Source: Bradyrhizobium sp. 186 (lineage in GTDB: Bacteria > Pseudomonadota > Alphaproteobacteria > Rhizobiales > Xanthobacteraceae). From it: a stretch of 64,000 nt of DNA. Each line of letters begins with the position of its first letter. The stretch's first letter is position 1. Positions 9,198 through 18,157 of this stretch are shown piece after piece. The notes below the pieces were generated by a model. The model had not been told where the DNA came from and did no database searches. It was given only the letters and a program-made list of their open reading frames with translations. A program made the translations under genes and the position numbers. Location of the stretch: NCBI RefSeq assembly GCF_023101685.1, contig NZ_CP082164.1, forward strand, positions 2,170,001 to 2,234,000, in the 5' to 3' direction.

Positions 9198-9452
9198 TCA
9201 GGCAGCGGAGGGGATGGCGCGCTTGTCGGCGAGAAATCGCGACAGCGCCTCGACGGTAGGATGGTCGTAGAAGTCGTCCGTCGATAGTTCGAGGTCGAGC
9301 TTCTCCTCGAGTTCCATCATGAGGTAGACCAGCATCGCCGAATCGAGCCCGAGACGGTTGAATTTCGTGGCGGTGTCGACCCGGTCCCTCGAGATTCGCA
9401 GGATATTTGCCAGGGCGGTAACGCAGAAATCCGAAATCTGCTCGCGTGTCAT
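9198..9452 (-). CDS. Acyl carrier protein, partner of the FAAL
   Basis: 84 residues from ATG 9450-9452 (a longer in-frame start at 9506 lacks a good ribosome site). The phosphopantetheine site is GLDSAM, with Ser38 as the attachment point, followed by a helix II rich in E/L and a C-terminal DDFYDHPTVEALSRFL typical of PKS/Dlt-type carriers. Gene order ACP then FAAL suggests one operon in which the ligase loads fatty acid onto this ACP. With the MBOAT and SGNH-like genes next door, it would fill the DltC position. Confidence 0.92.
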   Translation of the reverse strand: MTREQISDFCVTALANILRISRDRVDTATKFNRLGLDSAMLVYLMMELEEKLDLELSTDDFYDHPTVEALSRFLADKRAIPSAA

Positions 9453-9745
9453 GTCATTTCCCAGAAACAATCGGAACGACAATACGGGCGACCCTACGGT
9501 TGTCAATTTGGCCAGAACGCCACAGCGTTGAAGGTTGGGGACTGTTGCTTCCCTTCGTCGGTTTGCTGCTCAATTCATGCACAGTTGCCGCGATTTCCCG
9601 AGGTCGACAGCGGCCAGCGTGGCGGCGGCGTTCGATTCGCTCGTCGCGCAAACGAATGCGGTGACCGAAACCGAACGCCAGGCGCGGGCTCCTGGCACGT
9701 AAAAGCTGGAAGATTTTGGAGCGGCAGCTCCGCGCTCAAGTCGCG

Positions 9746-10546
9746 TCAGTTCTGGTAATAGCCGCGCGGCTGATAATACTGCCGGGGCTGTTGCTGCTGA
9801 TAGTAATAGCCCTGCTGGCCATAGCCCTGGTCGTAAGTCGGCTGCGTCTGGTAGACCTGCGCGCCGTAGACGCGGTTGTTCGTGCGCGGCGCCGGATAGC
9901 GCGCGCCGGTGTCGCTGCCGTCGGCCGGATAGATGTAGCTGTCGTCCTGCGGCATGTAGCGGCGGGCGGGCTGCGCCGGTGGCGTCAGATTCACGGGGTC
10001 GCCGGCAGCGCTGTACTGCTCTTCGGCCGGCTGCGGAGCGCGGGCAACGGCATTGTTGGTGCGGCCGCGCGGATTGCGTGCGAGGGCCACCTGGGACGAG
10101 CCGGTCAGCGTCACCGTGGTGTTGAGCACGCCCTGCTGCTGCACCAGCGCGTAGAGTGTCGTGGCATTTTGGCGCGACAGCCGCACGCAGCCATGCGAGG
10201 CGGGCGAGCCGAGCCGGCCGACCGAATCCGTGCCGTGGATGGCGTGCCCGATCTTGGTGAAGAAGATCGCGTGCGGCATCGGCGCGTCGTCGAATTCCTT
10301 GGAGTAGTGATCCTCTTCCATGCGGAAGGTGCGGAACGCGCCGTTCGGCGTCTCGCGCGAGGGGATGCCGGTCGACACCGGCCAGTGATAGCGCGCGACG
10401 CCGTCGACGGCGACGGTCATCTGCTGATTGTCCTTGTCGATGGTGATCTCGACCTTGGCCTGCGCGGTGCCCGCGCTCAAAAGCATCAATGAGGTGAAAG
10501 CAATGAAAAAGGATCTCATCTGGAAACGCATTTGAGGAAAACGCAT
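9746..10546 (-). CDS. L,D-transpeptidase (YkuD domain) with a Gln/Tyr-rich tail
   Basis: 266 residues from ATG 10544-10546, chosen because GGAGGCCAGGA lies just upstream. The 5' end repeats ATGCGTTT, so two further in-frame ATGs exist. A signal peptide (FFIAFTSLMLLSAGTAQA) ends near residue 30. The YkuD domain carries IHGTDS (His104) and SHGCVRLS with catalytic Cys120. The last ~90 residues are low complexity, rich in Q, Y and P, with QQQQPRQYYQP. Such enzymes form 3-3 crosslinks in peptidoglycan or attach proteins to it in the periplasm. The tail is not part of the catalytic fold and may bind the cell wall (inference). Confidence 0.9.
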   Translation of the reverse strand: MRFPQMRFQMRSFFIAFTSLMLLSAGTAQAKVEITIDKDNQQMTVAVDGVARYHWPVSTGIPSRETPNGAFRTFRMEEDHYSKEFDDAPMPHAIFFTKIGHAIHGTDSVGRLGSPASHGCVRLSRQNATTLYALVQQQGVLNTTVTLTGSSQVALARNPRGRTNNAVARAPQPAEEQYSAAGDPVNLTPPAQPARRYMPQDDSYIYPADGSDTGARYPAPRTNNRVYGAQVYQTQPTYDQGYGQQGYYYQQQQPRQYYQPRGYYQN

Positions 10547-10849
10547 TTGAATCCTGGCCTCCGGCCTGTTCACGCAAGCGCCGCGGCTCTCCGTCCCCCG
10601 GCGTGCACTATGCCTGCAATCCGGCTTTCGTTCCAGCGGCCCGCCCGCCCATCGTTAACGTGGTGCCGGGCGTAAGCAAGGCCGCTTTGTGCCGCGCCGC
10701 CTGCGGCGGTGCTGACATTTTCGCGAGCGACCAGCGCGTTCTCGACGCCGACAATTCGTCACAAAGGCGCAACCATTTGGCCGCGCCAAGCGTTGAACAT
10801 GGCCTGCCCCGACACGCGGCTTTCGCCGCCGTTTACCTTGGGATCGAAG
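10547..10849. other. Intergenic region without recognised gene
   Basis: The 303 bp between the divergent L,D-transpeptidase and the glycine-rich secreted protein show no convincing open frame, RNA gene or repeat. It should hold both promoters, but no clear -35/-10 pair was picked out. Confidence 0.5.
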
Positions 10850-11173
10850 ATGAACAAAGCTCGTATCGCCGCCGCGCAATTGCCGGCCGGTTTACCTGTC
10901 CGCCTGCTTATCGCAGCCGCTGCCATCCTCCTCGCGCTGCTGTCGCTACCGCAGCCCGGCCATGCCCAGGGCATCGTGCGCGGTGCCCAGGAGGGCTCTT
11001 ATGAAGGCAACCGGATCGGCGGCCCGGTCGGCGGTGCAGTTGGAGGCGTCGTCGGCGCCGGTGTTGGCGGGGCCGTGGGTGCGGTCGAGGGCGTGCTCGG
11101 GATTCCCCATCGTGGTCACCGCCGCTGCCGCGGTTACTATGACGGCTACAACCGCTTCCACTGCTATCGCTAA
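10850..11173 (+). CDS. Small secreted glycine-rich protein
   Basis: 107 residues from ATG 10850. A hydrophobic signal peptide (LLIAAAAILLALLSLPQPGHA) ends near residue 40. It is followed by a glycine-zipper stretch (GGPVGGAVGGVVGAGVGGAV) that could insert in or line a membrane. The basic tail, GHRRCRGYYDGYNRFHCYR, contains two cysteines that could pair. No characterised family is recognised; similar short proteins are widespread in Bradyrhizobiaceae. Function unknown. Confidence 0.7.
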   Translation: MNKARIAAAQLPAGLPVRLLIAAAAILLALLSLPQPGHAQGIVRGAQEGSYEGNRIGGPVGGAVGGVVGAGVGGAVGAVEGVLGIPHRGHRRCRGYYDGYNRFHCYR

Positions 11174-11183
11174 ATTCACCACC

Positions 11184-11222
11184 GTCATTCCGGGCTCGTG
11201 CTTCGTCGCGCCCCGGAATGAC
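11184..11222. repeat. short palindromic repeat, family B
   Basis: GTCATTCCGGG ... CCCCGGAATGAC brackets a 15-base loop region. It lies between convergent genes directly after both stops and may serve as a bidirectional terminator. It is related to the longer element at 301-378. Confidence 0.7.
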
Positions 11223-11224
11223 AC

Positions 11225-11982
11225 TTAGTTCTTCAGCCGGTAACCCGTGCGGAAGATCCACCAGATCACCACCAGGCAGATCACAAGGAACGCCAGCGTC
11301 ATGCCGAAGCTGACGGATACGCTGACATCGGCGATTTCGTAGAAGCTCCAGCGGAAGCCCGAAATCAGATAGACGACCGGATTGAGCAGCGCCACGGTGC
11401 GCCAGGCCGACGGCAGCATGTCGACGGAATAGAAGCTGCCGCCGAGGAAGGTCAGGGGCGTCACCACCAGCATCGGGATCATCTGGAGCTTCTCGAAACC
11501 GTCGGCCCAGATGCCGATGATGAAGCCGAACAGGCTGAAGGTCACCGCCGTCAGCACCAGGAAGACCAGCATCCAGATCGGATGATGGATGTGCAGCGGC
11601 ACGAACAATCCGGCGGTCGCGAGGATGATCAGGCCGAGGATGATCGACTTGGTCGCGGCCGCGCCGACATAGCCGAGCACGATCTCGAAATAGGAGATCG
11701 GCGCCGATAGGATCTCATAGATCGTGCCGACGAATTTCGGGAAGTAGATGCCGAACGAGGCGTTCGCAATGCTCTGCGTCAGCACCGAAAGCATGATCAG
11801 GCCCGGCACGATGAAGGTGCCGTAGCTCACGCCCTCGACCTGGCTGATGCGCGAGCCGATCGCAGCGCCGAAGACCACGAAATAGAGCGAGGTCGAGACC
11901 ACCGGCGAGACGATGCTTTGCAGCAGCGTGCGCCAGGTGCGCGCCATTTCGAACAGATAGATGGCGCGGACAGCGCGGTAGT

Positions 11983-11986
<4 letters not shown>
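11225..11986 (-). CDS. ABC-2 type transporter permease
   Basis: 253 residues with six predicted membrane spans. The family pattern includes [25 protein letters not shown], then [18 protein letters not shown] and [16 protein letters not shown], typical of ABC-2 exporters of the NodJ/DrrB/YadH group. The start ATG overlaps the TGA of the ATPase gene (ATGA), so the two proteins are translationally coupled. It should form the membrane part of an export pump; the substrate is unknown. Confidence 0.92.
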
Positions 11987-12906
<920 letters not shown>

Positions 12907-13181
12907 GATGGCCGGCGGGCTGGGGAAGGGATGCTGGAACCCGTCCCGGGAGGGCAGGTCAGCGGAGCCCTGAAATAGGAATGCACCTGCCCGGCCGCAA
13001 TTCCCCGGAGAAAAATGCTCTCAAAACAGGCCGTTAGATGGCAGGTTTCAGGCAAGTGTTGCGCAACAGTCACTGGCTGCGGCTAAGATTGTCGCTCACG
13101 CGGCTCTTTGTTGCGTCTGCGAGCAGGCCATGGCTACGATTCCGGCCAATTGCGAAGCATATGTCCTCAGGGAAAAGATCG

Positions 13182-13898
13182 ATGAGACCGAACGGCCGTC
13201 ACGCAGCCGGCGCCAGCCAGTTGTCCGCCATCCGTGTGTGGGCAATGGGCCTGCTCCTGCTGTCAACTGTTGCCATGAGCCCGACCGCCGCCAAGGCCGC
13301 GCCGAGCCAGGCAGCCGCCACCACGCATGTCTACCTGCTCCGCGGCGTGCTCAACATCTTCTCGCTCGGGCTCGACACGATCGGCGCCCGGCTCGAGGCG
13401 CAGGGCATTCCGGTGACGGTCGCCAACTTCGTGTCCTGGTCCTCGCTCGCCGACGAAGCGGCGATCGCCTACAAGGCCGGCCGGCTCAAGACCATCGTGC
13501 TGGTCGGGCACTCCTCTGGCGCGACCGCGCTGCCCGACATGATCGCCAAGCTCAACCGTCTCGGCGTGCCGGTGAAACTCGCGATCGGTCTCGACTCCGT
13601 GTTCAAGACGAAGCTCGCCACCGGCGCCGAGCGCTACATCAACATCTATATCGGCGACGGTCCCGGCGAGCCGGTGAAGCGCGCCGACGGCTTCCGCGGC
13701 AAGCTCGACAATGTCGACGTCCGCGGCACCGGCGTCGGCCACATCTCGATCGACAAGAACGAGGCGATCCAGCGCCGCGTCATCGCCGAGATCGACGCCG
13801 CGATCATGCGCTCGCGCGCACCGGCAGCACCGGTTGCTGAGCCCGGCGCGCCGCGGCCCGCACGAGCGGCGGCCGCGACGGCTCCTGCGCGGAACTGA
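13182..13898 (+). CDS. Secreted alpha/beta hydrolase-like protein (paralogue of the gene at 19702)
   Basis: 238 residues from ATG 13182, preceded by AGGGAAAAG. A signal peptide ends near residue 40. The core reads YLLRGVLNIFSLGLDTIG, IVLVGHSSGATALPDM with the nucleophile elbow Ser111, AIGLDSV with Asp138, and GVGHISIDK with His187. This is a credible Ser-Asp-His triad on an alpha/beta hydrolase fold. The C-terminal tail is Ala/Pro rich. A paralogue with the same blocks plus a LysM domain is encoded at 19702-20625. Substrate unknown; a periplasmic lipase or esterase role is only a guess. A hairpin terminator follows at 13931-13960. Confidence 0.75.
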   Translation: MRPNGRHAAGASQLSAIRVWAMGLLLLSTVAMSPTAAKAAPSQAAATTHVYLLRGVLNIFSLGLDTIGARLEAQGIPVTVANFVSWSSLADEAAIAYKAGRLKTIVLVGHSSGATALPDMIAKLNRLGVPVKLAIGLDSVFKTKLATGAERYINIYIGDGPGEPVKRADGFRGKLDNVDVRGTGVGHISIDKNEAIQRRVIAEIDAAIMRSRAPAAPVAEPGAPRPARAAAATAPARN

Positions 13899-13930
13899 AG
13901 CCTTTCGCCGGCAACGGCCGACTTCGTCAC

Positions 13931-13965
13931 GCCGCCGTCGGCACGCAAGTCGACGGCGGCATTGT
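13931..13965 (+). terminator. Rho-independent terminator after the secreted hydrolase gene
   Basis: Perfect 10-bp stem GCCGCCGTCG / CGACGGCGGC with a 10-base loop, followed by ATTGTTTTAC. It sits 32 bp after the stop at 13898 and before the convergent TMEM175-like gene. Confidence 0.75.
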
Positions 13966-13986
13966 TTTACTTGTGTCGCAAAGGCG

Positions 13987-14715
13987 CTAGCGCCGCACCG
14001 GCTGCGCGTCGAGACAGGACTTGTATTGGGCGGGCGTGAGCAGGCTGCGCACGCAACCCGTTGCACGCGCCTCTTCGCAATCCGCAGCGCTCAAGTCGTC
14101 GCAGAGCTGTGCCCTGTCGTCGCCGGGCGAGCCGTCCTTGGCTCCCGGTGCCTCGGGCTTCAGATAGACGAGCAGGCAGCAGCAACAAAGTCCGAGCCCG
14201 ATCAGCGGAAACTTCAACGCCACGGCAGCAGCAGCTGCGAAGATGCACAACGTCACGATCGACCGGACGCGCATGATCCTGCGCTCCCTCAGCGACACAT
14301 CCTGGTGCGGAGCGCGCTCGATCAGCTCCCAGATCAACGCGACGTAGGTGGCGTTCACGAGGAAGAAGACCGCGGCATAGAAGGCAACGGGCTGCGGCGC
14401 CAATTCGCTCACGGCCATCCAGGCCGTGGACAGCGGCAGCAGCGACACCGAAAACAGGTGCGCGAAGTTGAACCACATCAGGCGCGGAGTTGCCTCGGCG
14501 GCGTAGCGCAACAGATGGTGGTGGTTGGCCCAGACGATCGCGATGAAGACGTAGCTCACGGCGTAGCTGAGCCAGGTCGGCCAGAGCGCCAAGAGGCCCG
14601 CGAAGGTGGGCGTTTCCGGCGGTCGCAGCTCCAGGACCAGCACGGTGATCAGGACGGCAAACACGCCGTCCGAGAACGCGCTCAGCCGCTCCGGGCTCCG
14701 TCTCGCATGTGCCAT
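13987..14715 (-). CDS. TMEM175-like (DUF1211) membrane protein, putative potassium channel
   Basis: 242 residues from ATG 14713-14715. The N-terminal helix carries RLSAFSDGVFAVLITVLVLE, the conserved FSDGxFA motif that forms the pore filter region of the TMEM175 family. It is followed by IVWANHHHLLRY and further spans (WFNFAHLFSVSLLPLSTAW). Bacterial TMEM175 proteins are tetrameric K+-permeable channels. An added polar C-terminal tail with four cysteines (ending QYKSCLDAQPVRR) is unusual for the family. A CCCC run occurs in the last membrane segment (GLGLCCCCLLVYL). Confidence 0.85.
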   Translation of the reverse strand: MAHARRSPERLSAFSDGVFAVLITVLVLELRPPETPTFAGLLALWPTWLSYAVSYVFIAIVWANHHHLLRYAAEATPRLMWFNFAHLFSVSLLPLSTAWMAVSELAPQPVAFYAAVFFLVNATYVALIWELIERAPHQDVSLRERRIMRVRSIVTLCIFAAAAAVALKFPLIGLGLCCCCLLVYLKPEAPGAKDGSPGDDRAQLCDDLSAADCEEARATGCVRSLLTPAQYKSCLDAQPVRR

Positions 14716-14782
14716 GGCCGCCCCACCTCCATCGACGCCGACTCGCACCCTGCCGAACGCCGGCGGGCGATTCCAGCTCCCG

Positions 14783-15007
14783 TTAGACCGATTTGATCTC
14801 GCCGCCGTCCATGCGCAGCACCGTGCCGGTCATCCAGCGCGCGGGCGGCTCGGCGCCGGCCGCCTCCACCTGGCGGCCGACCTCGGCCAGTTGCTCGCCG
14901 CTGCGCGCAGCGAGCACGACGGCGCCGAAGTCGCGGGCAAGCCGCAAGGCGGTGGCCTTGCCGATACCCGAGCTTGCGCCGGTCACGATCGCGACGGATG
15001 CCGCCAT
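14783..15007 (-). pseudogene. Short-chain dehydrogenase with large internal deletion
   Basis: The 74-residue frame starts like a normal SDR: SVAIVTGASSGIGKATALRLA with the TGxxxGIG cofactor motif and VVLAARSGEQL. It then jumps after EAAGAEPP directly into a normal SDR ending, ARWMTGTVLRMDGGEIKSV. About 170 residues, including the catalytic Ser-Tyr-Lys segment, are absent while the frame is kept. It lies 34 bp downstream of the alpha/beta hydrolase gene and was probably the third gene of that operon. The product cannot be an active reductase. Confidence 0.85.
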
Positions 15008-15041
15008 GGTCGTCTCCTTCGGCTTCTTGGGGTGAACGGCG

Positions 15042-15893
15042 TCAGGTCAGGAGGTCGCGGATGCTCTGCGCGATCTCGCTTGCATGCGTTTCGAGCGCGA
15101 AATGTCCGGTGTCGAAGAAGCGAACCACGGCCTTGGGATTGTCCCGCTTGAACGCTTCGGCGCCGGGAGGAATGAAGAACGGGTCGTTCTTGCCCCACGC
15201 CGCGAGGAACGGCGGCTGGTGCGTGCGGAAATAGTTTTGGAACGCCGGATACAGCGCCACATTGCTCTTGTAGTCGCCGAACAGATCGAGCTGGATTTCA
15301 TCGGCACCGGGGCGCGCCAGATAGCAATTGTCGAGGTTCTGGCCGTCCGGCGACACCATCGTCGGATCGGGGACGCCGTGGGTATATTGCCAGCGCGTCG
15401 TCTCGGGCGTGAGGAACGCGCGTAGCGCATCCCGGTTCGCCGGCGACGGATCCTGCCAATAGGCCTTGATCGGGCCCCAGCCCTCGCTCAGGCCGTCTTC
15501 ATAGGCGTTGCCGTTCTGGGAGATGATGGCTGTGATCCGCTCAGGGTGGCGGAGCGCGAGCCGGAAGCCGGTCGGGGCGCCATAGTCGAACACGTAGACC
15601 GCAAACCGGTCGAAGCCGATTACCTCGGTGAAGCGCTCGATCATGCGCGCGATGTTGTCGAACGTGTAGCTGAACGTCTCGCGTGGCGGCATGTCGGACT
15701 GGCCGAAGCCGGGAAGATCAGGCGCAACGATGTGGAATTTGTCGGCGAGCAGCGGGATCAGGTCGCGGAACATGTGGCCTGCGCTCGGGAAGCCGTGCAG
15801 CAGCAGAAGTCTTGGCGCGTTCGCGGGCCCGGCCTCGCGATAGAAGACCTTGAAGCCGTCAACGTCGGCCGTGCGATATCTGGTCGGGATCAT
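15042..15893 (-). CDS. Alpha/beta hydrolase, haloalkane dehalogenase/epoxide hydrolase-like
   Basis: 283 residues from ATG 15891-15893, preceded by CGGAGGATGTC. Features: LLLLHGFPSAGHMFR (HGFP oxyanion motif), APDLPGFGQSD, YVFDYGAPTGFRLA where the elbow residue is Asp (YDYGAP-type, as in dehalogenases and epoxide hydrolases), and FFDTGHFALETH with the catalytic His. The Asp nucleophile predicts an ester intermediate with alkyl halides or epoxides, though many such proteins act on other substrates. It is likely co-transcribed with the hydrolase at 15985 and the deleted SDR. Confidence 0.88.
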   Translation of the reverse strand: MIPTRYRTADVDGFKVFYREAGPANAPRLLLLHGFPSAGHMFRDLIPLLADKFHIVAPDLPGFGQSDMPPRETFSYTFDNIARMIERFTEVIGFDRFAVYVFDYGAPTGFRLALRHPERITAIISQNGNAYEDGLSEGWGPIKAYWQDPSPANRDALRAFLTPETTRWQYTHGVPDPTMVSPDGQNLDNCYLARPGADEIQLDLFGDYKSNVALYPAFQNYFRTHQPPFLAAWGKNDPFFIPPGAEAFKRDNPKAVVRFFDTGHFALETHASEIAQSIRDLLT

Positions 15894-15984
15894 GACATCC
15901 TCCGTTGCTGATGATTGATCGGGTGGCCTTGAGAGGGCTAGCGAGGAGAGGTCCGGCGACCTCGCAGCGTGCTGTGCAGGGGGC

Positions 15985-16680
15985 TTAGTTGCCGGCGATG
16001 GAGCCGATCGCCTCGCGGATGATGTCGACGACGGCCGCGGGCGCGGTGACGATGGGTGTGTGATCGACGGCATGCGATCGCACCGTCGCCTTCATGCGCT
16101 CCGCCATGTAGCGCTGCGTCTCCGGCACGATCATGCGATCCTGTCCGGCGATCAGGAACCAGCTCGGAATGTCCTTCCAGAGCGGGCGCCCGACGGGGGC
16201 CGTGATGCAGTTGAGCGAGATCGGTCGCTGCACGGCCGCGAGCACGGCGCGATCCTCCGCAGATGCGTTTTGCGCGAAAGCCGTCGCGACGGCCGCCTCG
16301 GGCAGCCAGATCAGGCCATTGTCGTCAGGGGCAAGCTTTGGCGCCTGCGGATGCGGCGGGAGACGATAGAACACGTCTGCCACCTTCTCGCCCTCGTCGG
16401 GCGCGAGCGCGGCGACGTAGACCAGCGCCTTCACCCGTTCGGGACGCGCCAGCGCGATCACGGCGCCGGCGTAAGCGTGTCCGACCAGCACGACCGGACC
16501 TTCGGTGCGGTCCAGGCTGCGGTTGAGGGCTGCGACATCGTCGGCGAGCGAGGTCAGCGGAAGCGGCGCTGCGCGCACCCTGATGGCAGCGGCCTCGAGC
16601 GCCGTGATGACACGCGCCCAGCTTGATCCGTCCGCCCACGCGCCATGGGCCAGCACCACCGTCACATCCTTGCTCGCCAT
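15985..16680 (-). CDS. Alpha/beta hydrolase family protein with substituted nucleophile elbow
   Basis: 231 residues. VVLAHGAWADGSSW is the family's HGAWxDGSSW opening, and HAVDHTPIVTAP holds the expected C-terminal His region. The elbow reads VLVGHAYAGAVI where close families (salicylate/pyrethroid esterase, hydroxynitrile lyase group) have GHSYGG. The nucleophilic Ser is therefore Ala. Such a protein may use another residue, act as a lyase without the serine, or be catalytically dead. It is the first gene of a hydrolase operon, divergent from a CGNR regulator that may control it. Confidence 0.85.
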   Translation of the reverse strand: MASKDVTVVLAHGAWADGSSWARVITALEAAAIRVRAAPLPLTSLADDVAALNRSLDRTEGPVVLVGHAYAGAVIALARPERVKALVYVAALAPDEGEKVADVFYRLPPHPQAPKLAPDDNGLIWLPEAAVATAFAQNASAEDRAVLAAVQRPISLNCITAPVGRPLWKDIPSWFLIAGQDRMIVPETQRYMAERMKATVRSHAVDHTPIVTAPAAVVDIIREAIGSIAGN

Positions 16681-16701
16681 CTTCGTCTCCCTAGATCTTT
16701 C

Positions 16702-16774
16702 ATAACCCTCTTGAAGACTTCAATCAGGTTATTGATGAGTGACGTAACTTGTCAAGTGACGTGTTACAGGTTAT
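16702..16774. promoter_or_regulatory. Candidate operator region between hydrolase operon and CGNR regulator
   Basis: The 131-bp divergent gap holds two direct repeats CAGGTTAT (16725-16732 and 16767-16774, 42 bp apart, four helical turns), an inverted copy ATAACC at 16702-16707, two AGTGACGT (16738-16745 and 16755-16762) and an 11-bp palindrome ACTTGTCAAGT (16747-16757). The density of repeats suggests binding sites for the adjacent regulator (inference). Confidence 0.5.
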
Positions 16775-16811
16775 GTGAATTGGAATGTTTCGTCTGGCTG
16801 GGGAGCCGCGC

Positions 16812-17444
16812 ATGCAACACAGACCGCCTGCCATGTTCATTGCCGACGCGCTCGGCCTCGATTTCCTAAACTCCGTCGCGACCCCGGTCGATACGCCCGT
16901 CGAGTGGCTCGACGATGGCGATGGCCTGATCGACTGGCTCACTCAGGCCAGGCTTGTTCCGCCTGATACACTGAACGTGTTGAAGGCGCGCGCATTGCCG
17001 GGCGAACTCGACAAGGTTGCGGATCAGGCCCGCGCCTTGCGCGAGTGGTTCAGAGGCTTCGTTCGCAAGCATGCGGGCCGGCCGCTCGGACCGCAGGCGC
17101 TGCATGAGCTCGGTCCGCTGAATAGCCTTCTGGAGAGTGACGAGGCATTCAGCCAGATCGCGCCACGTGATGACGGCAGCGCTGGCGCCCTCGAGTTGCG
17201 GAGGATGCGGCGCTGGCGGTCGCCCGAGTCCCTGTTGCTGCCGATCGGCGAGGCGCTGGCGAGGTTCGTGTGCGAGGAGGATTTCGCGAATGTGAAGGCG
17301 TGCGAGGGGCATGCCTGCACGATGATGTTCGCCGACCACACCCGCAGGCGCGCGCGACGATGGTGCAGCATGGCAATCTGCGGCAACCGTGCCAAGCAGG
17401 CCGCGCATCGCAGCCGGCTCAAGACCCGTCCTATCGCTTCTTGA
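16812..17444 (+). CDS. ABATE-domain / CGNR zinc finger transcriptional regulator
   Basis: 210 residues from ATG 16812, with GGGGAG 7 bp upstream. The N-terminal ABATE-like part reads ALGLDFLNSVATP...VEWLDDGDGLIDWL. The C-terminus is the CGNR finger: CEGHACTMMFADHTRRRARRWCSMAICGNRAKQAAHRSR-like, in which two Cys, then C and the final CGNR bind zinc and contact DNA. The order of parts is that of the family. It is divergent from the hydrolase operon, a usual arrangement for its target genes. The last 14 bp overlap the end of the convergent TetR gene. Confidence 0.88.
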   Translation: MQHRPPAMFIADALGLDFLNSVATPVDTPVEWLDDGDGLIDWLTQARLVPPDTLNVLKARALPGELDKVADQARALREWFRGFVRKHAGRPLGPQALHELGPLNSLLESDEAFSQIAPRDDGSAGALELRRMRRWRSPESLLLPIGEALARFVCEEDFANVKACEGHACTMMFADHTRRRARRWCSMAICGNRAKQAAHRSRLKTRPIAS

Positions 17445-18093
17445 CCAGCTTGAGAGAACGAGTGGTTCTCTGATTGCGGTGCTTGATCGCAGCGCTCTGC
17501 GCTTCGGGTGGGCTCAGGAAGCGGACGAGCATCGTCTTCAGATGCGCCGCGCTCTGTTTGATATCCAGCTTGGGATTGCGGATCGGCATCGCGCGGGATC
17601 CGTCGATGATGGCAATCAGGATGTCCGCGGTTGCGTCCGGGTCCAGTCCTGGATCCATCCGCCCCTGGCTTTGCGCCTGGCGCAGGAAGTCACCCCACAT
17701 GCGCCGCACCGCCTCGGTGTGGCGTGCGATGATCTTGGCGAATTCCGGATTGCGGGCGGCCTCCGCGAGCCCATCCAGGTTGAGGATCTGGGCGGGACGA
17801 AACCGCAGGCTGGTTTCCTCGATATCGGCGAGCAGCGCCTCGATCACGTCCGGGGCAACCAGAATTTTTTCGAATCGCTCCGCCGAACGCGCGAGACCAA
17901 GGTCGATCATCGCCTCGATGATCGCCTCCTTGCTCGGAAAGTAGTGATAGAGGTGCCCCGGACTGATCCCGGCCTCAGCGCAGATGTCCGTCGTGCTGGC
18001 GCCACGGAAGCCGTCCCTGGTGAAGCAGCGGATCGCCGCGCCGAGGATCTCCCCGCGCTTCTGCTTATGCTTGACGGGGTCGACTTTCCTCAA
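17431..18093 (-). CDS. TetR family transcriptional regulator
   Basis: 220 residues. The N-terminal helix-turn-helix spans about residues 10-57: ILGAAIRCFTRDGFRGASTT, then AEAGISPGHLYHYFPSKEAI, which is near-consensus for TetR. The C-terminal ligand domain (TetR_C_6-like) has ADIEETSLRFRPAQIL. The tail is basic (KHRNQRTTRSLKLVKKR). It is divergent from the lipoprotein gene at 18258. A small palindrome in that gap (18210-18223) could be its operator. Ligand and targets unknown. Confidence 0.92.
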   Translation of the reverse strand: MRKVDPVKHKQKRGEILGAAIRCFTRDGFRGASTTDICAEAGISPGHLYHYFPSKEAIIEAMIDLGLARSAERFEKILVAPDVIEALLADIEETSLRFRPAQILNLDGLAEAARNPEFAKIIARHTEAVRRMWGDFLRQAQSQGRMDPGLDPDATADILIAIIDGSRAMPIRNPKLDIKQSAAHLKTMLVRFLSPPEAQSAAIKHRNQRTTRSLKLVKKR

Positions 18094-18157
18094 TGCGCGC
18101 GTCTCCTATCCCTTGGACGTCCCAATTAGCACGACGGTCCGCCACGAGAAAATCAAA

